Source: Oscillospiraceae bacterium
GTDB lineage: Bacteria > Bacillota > Clostridia > Oscillospirales > Ruminococcaceae
Reading direction: 5' to 3'
Length of the DNA: 27,419 nt
Assembly (NCBI GenBank): GCA_020024475.1
Contig: JAHHTS010000031.1
Span: 1-27,419 of the forward strand
Shown here piece after piece: positions 24,278 through 27,419 of the stretch. Within the stretch, counting starts at the first letter, position 1, and the number at the start of each line of letters is the position of its first letter. A model generated the notes under the pieces. The model was given only the letters and a program-made list of their open reading frames with translations, was not told the origin of the DNA and ran no database searches. Both the position numbers and the translations under genes were made by a program.

Positions 24278-25222
24278 ATGGGAGAACAAGCAAGCAAAAT
24301 TGGCAAAAAATTGGAGGGGTTTGGTGAAAAATTATTTACGGGATTTGGTTGGAATGAATTAGCAAGAGATACCGAAATACAATGTGCTAGAAAAAGTCAT
24401 CATAAGAAACAAACGCATGGGCTCGATTTACTAATGAATTTTAATAATCCGTATTTAGGATGTAAGCAAGGAATTGTTATAGAATGTAAGAATCGTCAGA
24501 TGAGATCTATAACGCAGGCAGAAATTGATAAGTGGTTAAGTGAGTTGATAAATGCCATCGAGTGTGCACAATCTGCACCGGAATTGATAGATATAAAGTC
24601 AGATGATATGAATTTAAACACCGGATTACTTTTGATACATGCCAACGACGCTTATAATAAGGCGTTATTTGATAAGTATTTAAGCAATTTAAAAGTGCCG
24701 TCAAGAAGAAATCCTATTAATATATTTATAGCAGGTAACGAGGAAATTAATAGGTGGAATTCCCTGAGAGATAAAGTAGAAAAAGAGTATTCGGAAAATT
24801 TTCAGTTTATATATCCGAGCATTGAAGGTTCAAACATGGAAATGGGGAAATTTATTACAATTAACCAACTATATTCGAAATATGTGTTTGCACAGGATAT
24901 AACTGAAATTAAAAGAAGTGAAGGCGGTATTGAATATTCTGTTCCTCAGGTAAAAAAAATATTAATCTCGTTTGATGAAATATCTAGTGATGGTTTTAAA
25001 TATATGTGGAGTATGTTTAAATCATTTCAATTTCAAGATGCGAAAGAATTGGTGTTTATGTTCTATCCTCGAAAACAAGATGATGTTGAATTTGTAAAAG
25101 ATAATTTTATAAAAACTCTTTATCAGGTAGTCCCAGCAATAAAACCAGAGATAGAAAGTAAAATAAAAATTGATTTTATTGATAACAGAAGTATGTCTCC
25201 GGTAGATGTAGGAGGAAAATAG
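24278..25222 (+). CDS. PD-(D/E)XK nuclease-like protein, middle gene of the cassette
   Basis: A 314-aa protein starting MGEQASKIGKKLEGFGEKLF, with AGGAGG before the ATG. The restriction-endonuclease-like core is visible: a Glu near residue 13-17, Asp50 in KKQTHGLDLLM, then after 18 residues GIVIECKNR with Glu69 and Lys71, and a helix after it (ITQAEIDKWLSELINA). This is the D...ExK pattern of Mrr-like nucleases. The C-terminal half (ISFDEISSDGFKYMWSMFKS) is unassigned. The downstream gene starts 1 base after its stop. Two-gene defence systems such as GAPS4 contain a similar nuclease beside an unknown protein, but I cannot claim identity. Nuclease activity is a reasonable prediction; the target is unknown. 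Confidence 0.75.
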   Translation: MGEQASKIGKKLEGFGEKLFTGFGWNELARDTEIQCARKSHHKKQTHGLDLLMNFNNPYLGCKQGIVIECKNRQMRSITQAEIDKWLSELINAIECAQSAPELIDIKSDDMNLNTGLLLIHANDAYNKALFDKYLSNLKVPSRRNPINIFIAGNEEINRWNSLRDKVEKEYSENFQFIYPSIEGSNMEMGKFITINQLYSKYVFAQDITEIKRSEGGIEYSVPQVKKILISFDEISSDGFKYMWSMFKSFQFQDAKELVFMFYPRKQDDVEFVKDNFIKTLYQVVPAIKPEIESKIKIDFIDNRSMSPVDVGGK

Positions 25223-25223
25223 A

Positions 25224-26303
25224 ATGATTACAGAATATGTTGATTGTGTAGAGCTTAAGAGATTAATAGAAGATAAAAAACTTAAACCAGCGACTTTGAA
25301 ATATTATTTACGAAGGAAAGGTATTGTATTTACGGCAAGTAATGCAAAGGAATTTGCAGAGCAAGTATATACGATTTTCTTAGGAGCAAGGGAAATATCT
25401 GAAATTAGAGATCTGATGGTTAATGATGGAAACTATGAAAAGTCACTTGTTATGAATTTGTCTATGAAACTGGGACCGGATGAGGATATTATAGATATAT
25501 TAATAGATGAGATGAGTAAGCAGAAATCTGTTAAGTCTGAAGATTATTTTATTGAACAGCCAATTAAGACTGAGGATGGGGCATATGTACAATTTTCTTA
25601 TATGCGGAGATTACCGGGAAGAAATAAGTTGCTTGAACAGGAAAGAAGATATTTAAGATTAAATATACGCAAAGTTTCTGAAACAGAAGTAGTAGTTGAT
25701 GTGCGCCAACAATCTGCTATTGATTCTAAAAATGCAGTTGGTTTTATTGAAAAAATTTCTAAAGCGGATGAAGGAATTAAGATAAAACATATCAATTTAG
25801 AGATGCTTTCATCAAAAAATAAAGTGGAGTTTTTCGATAGAATTGCAGCTTATAGCTTTAAATTATGGCAATTGAAGACTATAACAGGAATTACGGTAAA
25901 GCAAGGTCTGTTGGATGAAGATGAGGAAGAAGATGATGTAGTGTTAGAAGATAACGAAGAGTCTTCTACATTAACCGGAATAAGTCAAGCTGTTTTGAAT
26001 GGAAATGGTCTCAGATCAAATGAGTTTGTACAGGAATCTATAAAAAAAGGTTATTATATAACTGCAATGAAATATCGTTATGAATATAAGATGGATACGA
26101 CAGAGTTTGCGGTTGTTCTAAGCTTCAAAAATCAAGATTTACGAGTTGATATTGACAAAACATATTATGAAGACGATGGAAGGATATATATTCAGCCACT
26201 AATAAAGTCACAGCAAAACGAGATAATAATAGCATTTCAAGATATAGCATATAAAGTCTTTGGAGAACTTATAAACGAACAATTGAAGGAAAGTAATAAG
26301 TAG
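25224..26303 (+). CDS. Unrecognised 359-aa protein, third gene of the cassette
   Basis: ATG 25224 follows the nuclease stop by one base and uses a ribosome site (TAGGAGG) inside the end of the nuclease gene, a sign of coupled translation. The N-terminal 90 residues are helical (ELKRLIEDKKLKPATLKYYL). The middle is beta-rich with FIEQPIKTEDGAYVQFSYMR and EVVVDVRQQSAIDSKNAVGF. A very acidic linker (DEDEEEDDVVLEDNEESS, about residues 230-247) separates it from a C-terminal domain of about 110 residues. No membrane segment, signal peptide or known motif is seen. The gene ends just before a strong terminator, closing the operon. It is probably the partner that controls or targets the nuclease. Confidence 0.7.
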   Translation: MITEYVDCVELKRLIEDKKLKPATLKYYLRRKGIVFTASNAKEFAEQVYTIFLGAREISEIRDLMVNDGNYEKSLVMNLSMKLGPDEDIIDILIDEMSKQKSVKSEDYFIEQPIKTEDGAYVQFSYMRRLPGRNKLLEQERRYLRLNIRKVSETEVVVDVRQQSAIDSKNAVGFIEKISKADEGIKIKHINLEMLSSKNKVEFFDRIAAYSFKLWQLKTITGITVKQGLLDEDEEEDDVVLEDNEESSTLTGISQAVLNGNGLRSNEFVQESIKKGYYITAMKYRYEYKMDTTEFAVVLSFKNQDLRVDIDKTYYEDDGRIYIQPLIKSQQNEIIIAFQDIAYKVFGELINEQLKESNK

Positions 26304-26311
26304 ATATACAT

Positions 26312-26353
26312 AGCCGATTGGTTTTCAAAAAGCGAAAATCAGTCGGCTTTTTT
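26312..26353 (+). terminator. Rho-independent terminator of the three-gene cassette
   Basis: A 15-bp stem (AGCCGATTGGTTTTC with GAAAATCAGTCGGCT, two imperfect pairs) around a 7-base loop, ending in a T6 run. It starts 8 bases after the stop of the last cassette gene. Confidence 0.85.
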
Positions 26354-26371
26354 CATGCCTATTTTAGTACA

Positions 26372-26398
26372 TAGCCATTCCCCATAAAGGAGTGGCTA
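26372..26398 (+). repeat. Short inverted repeat before parA
   Basis: TAGCCATTCC (26372-26381) faces GGAGTGGCTA (26389-26398), nine of ten pairs, seven-base loop. It lies 30 bases before the parA start and overlaps the probable promoter or operator zone. It could be an operator, a partition site half or a short hairpin in the leader. Confidence 0.4.
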
Positions 26399-26428
26399 TT
26401 AAATTTGAAGAAAGGAGGAAGTCAGAGG

Positions 26429-26665
26429 ATGACATCAAAGTGTAAAGTAATTGCGATTGCGAATCAGAAAGGAGGCACAGGGAAAACAACAACAACGGTA
26501 AATCTTGGAGTAGGGTTAGCAAATGAAGGGAAAAAGGTACTTTTAATCGATGCTGATCCGCAGGGAGATTTGACCACATCTTTAGGTTGGGCAGATCAGG
26601 ATAATCTTCCGGTAACACTTGCGACACATATGGAAAGTATTATCTGGGATAAGAGGAGACTATGA
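26429..26665 (+). pseudogene. parA: Truncated parA (partition ATPase)
   Basis: From ATG 26429 (AAAGGAGG at 26411-26418) the first 68 residues are a clear ParA/Soj: KVIAIANQKGGTGKTTTTVN (deviant Walker A) and VLLIDADPQGDLTTSLGW (Walker A' Asp). ParA is usually about 250-275 residues. Here the frame ends at residue 78 with MESIIWDKRRL. Moving one frame at about 26655 continues as GDYEEKSVNVIN up to the edge of the insertion element at 26691, so the gene carries both a frameshift and an interruption. Such parA genes usually sit at one end of integrative conjugative elements or plasmids, so this may mark the edge of a mobile element. Confidence 0.85.
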
Positions 26666-26690
26666 AGAAAAGTCTGTAAATGTAATTAAT

Positions 26691-26708
26691 TGGACCTGTT
26701 GACAAACT
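26691..26708 (+). repeat. Left terminal inverted repeat of the IS1182-family element
   Basis: 18 bases, one mismatch to the reverse complement of the right end. Confidence 0.85.
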
Positions 26709-26745
26709 TACTAAAACTGCGAATGTTCCTTATGCCCATATCTTT

Positions 26746-27204
26746 CTAAGACGCATGCCCCTCAAATTCTGTCCGGCTTTTTAAAGACTCTTTCTCTTTT
26801 TTTACATTTTCCGGTTCTTTATATCCAGGCTTGGATGAAAGCTCTACTTCCAGTTCTTCCATATATTTTACAGTGGATTGTTGGATCGTTTCAACTGCCT
26901 CATAGCGGCTGTCCCAGGATACATTGGACGGAAGGAATGAACCATCCGCAACACCGGTTTCTCTTGATACGATCCCATCAATTCCACAAAACCAGCGGTA
27001 AGCAAGGTTAAGAGATACGTCCTCCTCAAGTCTTCGTTCTGATTTGATCCCATAAAGATAACCAATCAGCAGCATTTTTATCAGCACAACGGGATCTATT
27101 GATTTTCTGCCAACAGGAGAATAATAGGGGGCCGCCTTTTCGTATATAAAATCAAAATTTATACAGTTTTTAATCCGTCTCAGAAGATGATCCTCTGGAA
27201 TCAT
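26746..27204 (-). pseudogene. Partial IS1182-family transposase
   Basis: A 152-residue frame. The N-terminal part is the typical IS1182 (DUF772) start: DHLLRRIKNCINFDFIYEKA, SIDPVVLIKMLLIGYLYGIK and LNLAYRWFCG. At IDGIVSRETGVADGSFLPSN it jumps to a region normally further on in the protein (the ADGSFxPxNVS segment that includes the first catalytic Asp area), so a stretch after YRWFCG is deleted. It then continues EELEVELSSKPGYKEPENVK and stops, lacking the C-terminal catalytic half. It cannot be an active transposase. Confidence 0.8.
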
Positions 27205-27317
27205 AGAATTATGTCAAGGATTACCATCTGGATTTGTCCGCTTTGTTTTCCCATCATAAAAAATGACCTCCTGCAATTGATATAATAAGTATACCATACA
27301 GATAGCCATTTTTCTTT

Positions 27318-27335
27318 AGTTTGTTAACAGGTCCA
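27318..27335 (-). repeat. Right terminal inverted repeat of the IS1182-family element
   Basis: 18 bases, partner of 26691-26708. The 84 bases after it to the window end show no gene, and I cannot show that they continue parA. Confidence 0.85.
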
Positions 27336-27419
27336 TTTTGGGATACTCTCCATTTTACCGACTAATAAGCTGTTTCGATTTATCAAATCATAACAGTTCT
27401 CTTAATTTATCAAGAAATG

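Larger units (their letters stand above)
26691..27335. mobile_element. Internally deleted IS1182-family element (645 bp)
   Basis: Terminal inverted repeats TGGACCTGTTGACAAACT (26691-26708) and AGTTTGTTAACAGGTCCA (27318-27335) match at 17 of 18 positions. The interior holds only part of an IS1182-type transposase on the minus strand. Full elements are about 1.5 kb or more, so over half is missing. I find no clear target-site duplication. With both ends preserved it could be moved by a full copy elsewhere. Confidence 0.8.

Noticed and set aside
26683..27345. Target-site duplication around the IS1182-type element
   Set aside because: Flanks TAATTAAT and TTTTGGGA do not match, so no duplication can be claimed.
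1..27419. CRISPR arrays, tRNA and rRNA genes
   Set aside because: No regularly spaced repeats, no tRNA-like cloverleaf sequence and no rRNA-like stretch were seen by eye.

Overview
The window looks like accessory DNA from a low-GC Gram-positive gut anaerobe, most likely a Lachnospiraceae-type Clostridia. This rests on A+T-rich sequence, AGGAGG-type ribosome sites, an Agr system with a clostridial-style AgrD, BceAB/MacB-like ABC transporters and many decayed mobile pieces. I cannot name the species.

Layout. Positions 1-3640 hold the tail of an AraC-type regulator, a broken AAA-ATPase/PD-(D/E)XK gene, an intact two-gene OLD-like ATPase plus TOPRIM module (1219-3048), a transposase scrap and a perfect 28-bp palindrome. 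Positions 3500-20551 are one large peptide-biosynthesis locus. It contains a three-Cys precursor peptide, a radical SAM/SPASM enzyme, an ABC exporter, an ABC/FtsX pair, two more radical SAM/SPASM enzymes (one with an N-terminal RRE-like segment), an unknown 154-aa protein, a complete agr quorum-sensing operon in the order B-A-C-D, a 53-codon metK 5' fragment, a cytosolic subtilase, a second three-Cys precursor, and a second ABC ATPase/FtsX pair. Positions 20650-22345 hold two decayed uvrB 5' fragments around a frameshifted nuclease-like gene. Positions 22420-26303 carry a DUF4238-type gene and a tight three-gene operon with a PD-(D/E)XK protein in the middle, probably a defence-type cassette. 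The right end has a broken parA and a 645-bp internally deleted IS1182-family element with good terminal inverted repeats.

How the genes may work together. The two precursors share an [E/D]GYxxC...C-x3-C pattern and are likely modified by the three radical SAM enzymes, cut by the subtilase (no C39 peptidase is fused to the exporter) and exported by the ABC proteins, with the FtsX pairs as export or self-protection. Three promoters (precursor 1, agrB, metK'/subtilase/precursor 2) each carry two half-sites close to GATTnnnCAA, start-to-start 21 bp, about 7 bp before the -35. This is the layout of LytTR (AgrA/VirR-type) operators, so the whole peptide locus appears to be a quorum-controlled regulon driven by the AgrA in its centre. 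agrB carries a 9-T run at which the well-placed start codon is out of frame with the body of the gene. This may be an on/off switch, a slippage site or a sequencing artefact. All functional statements are inferred from sequence; no searches were run.
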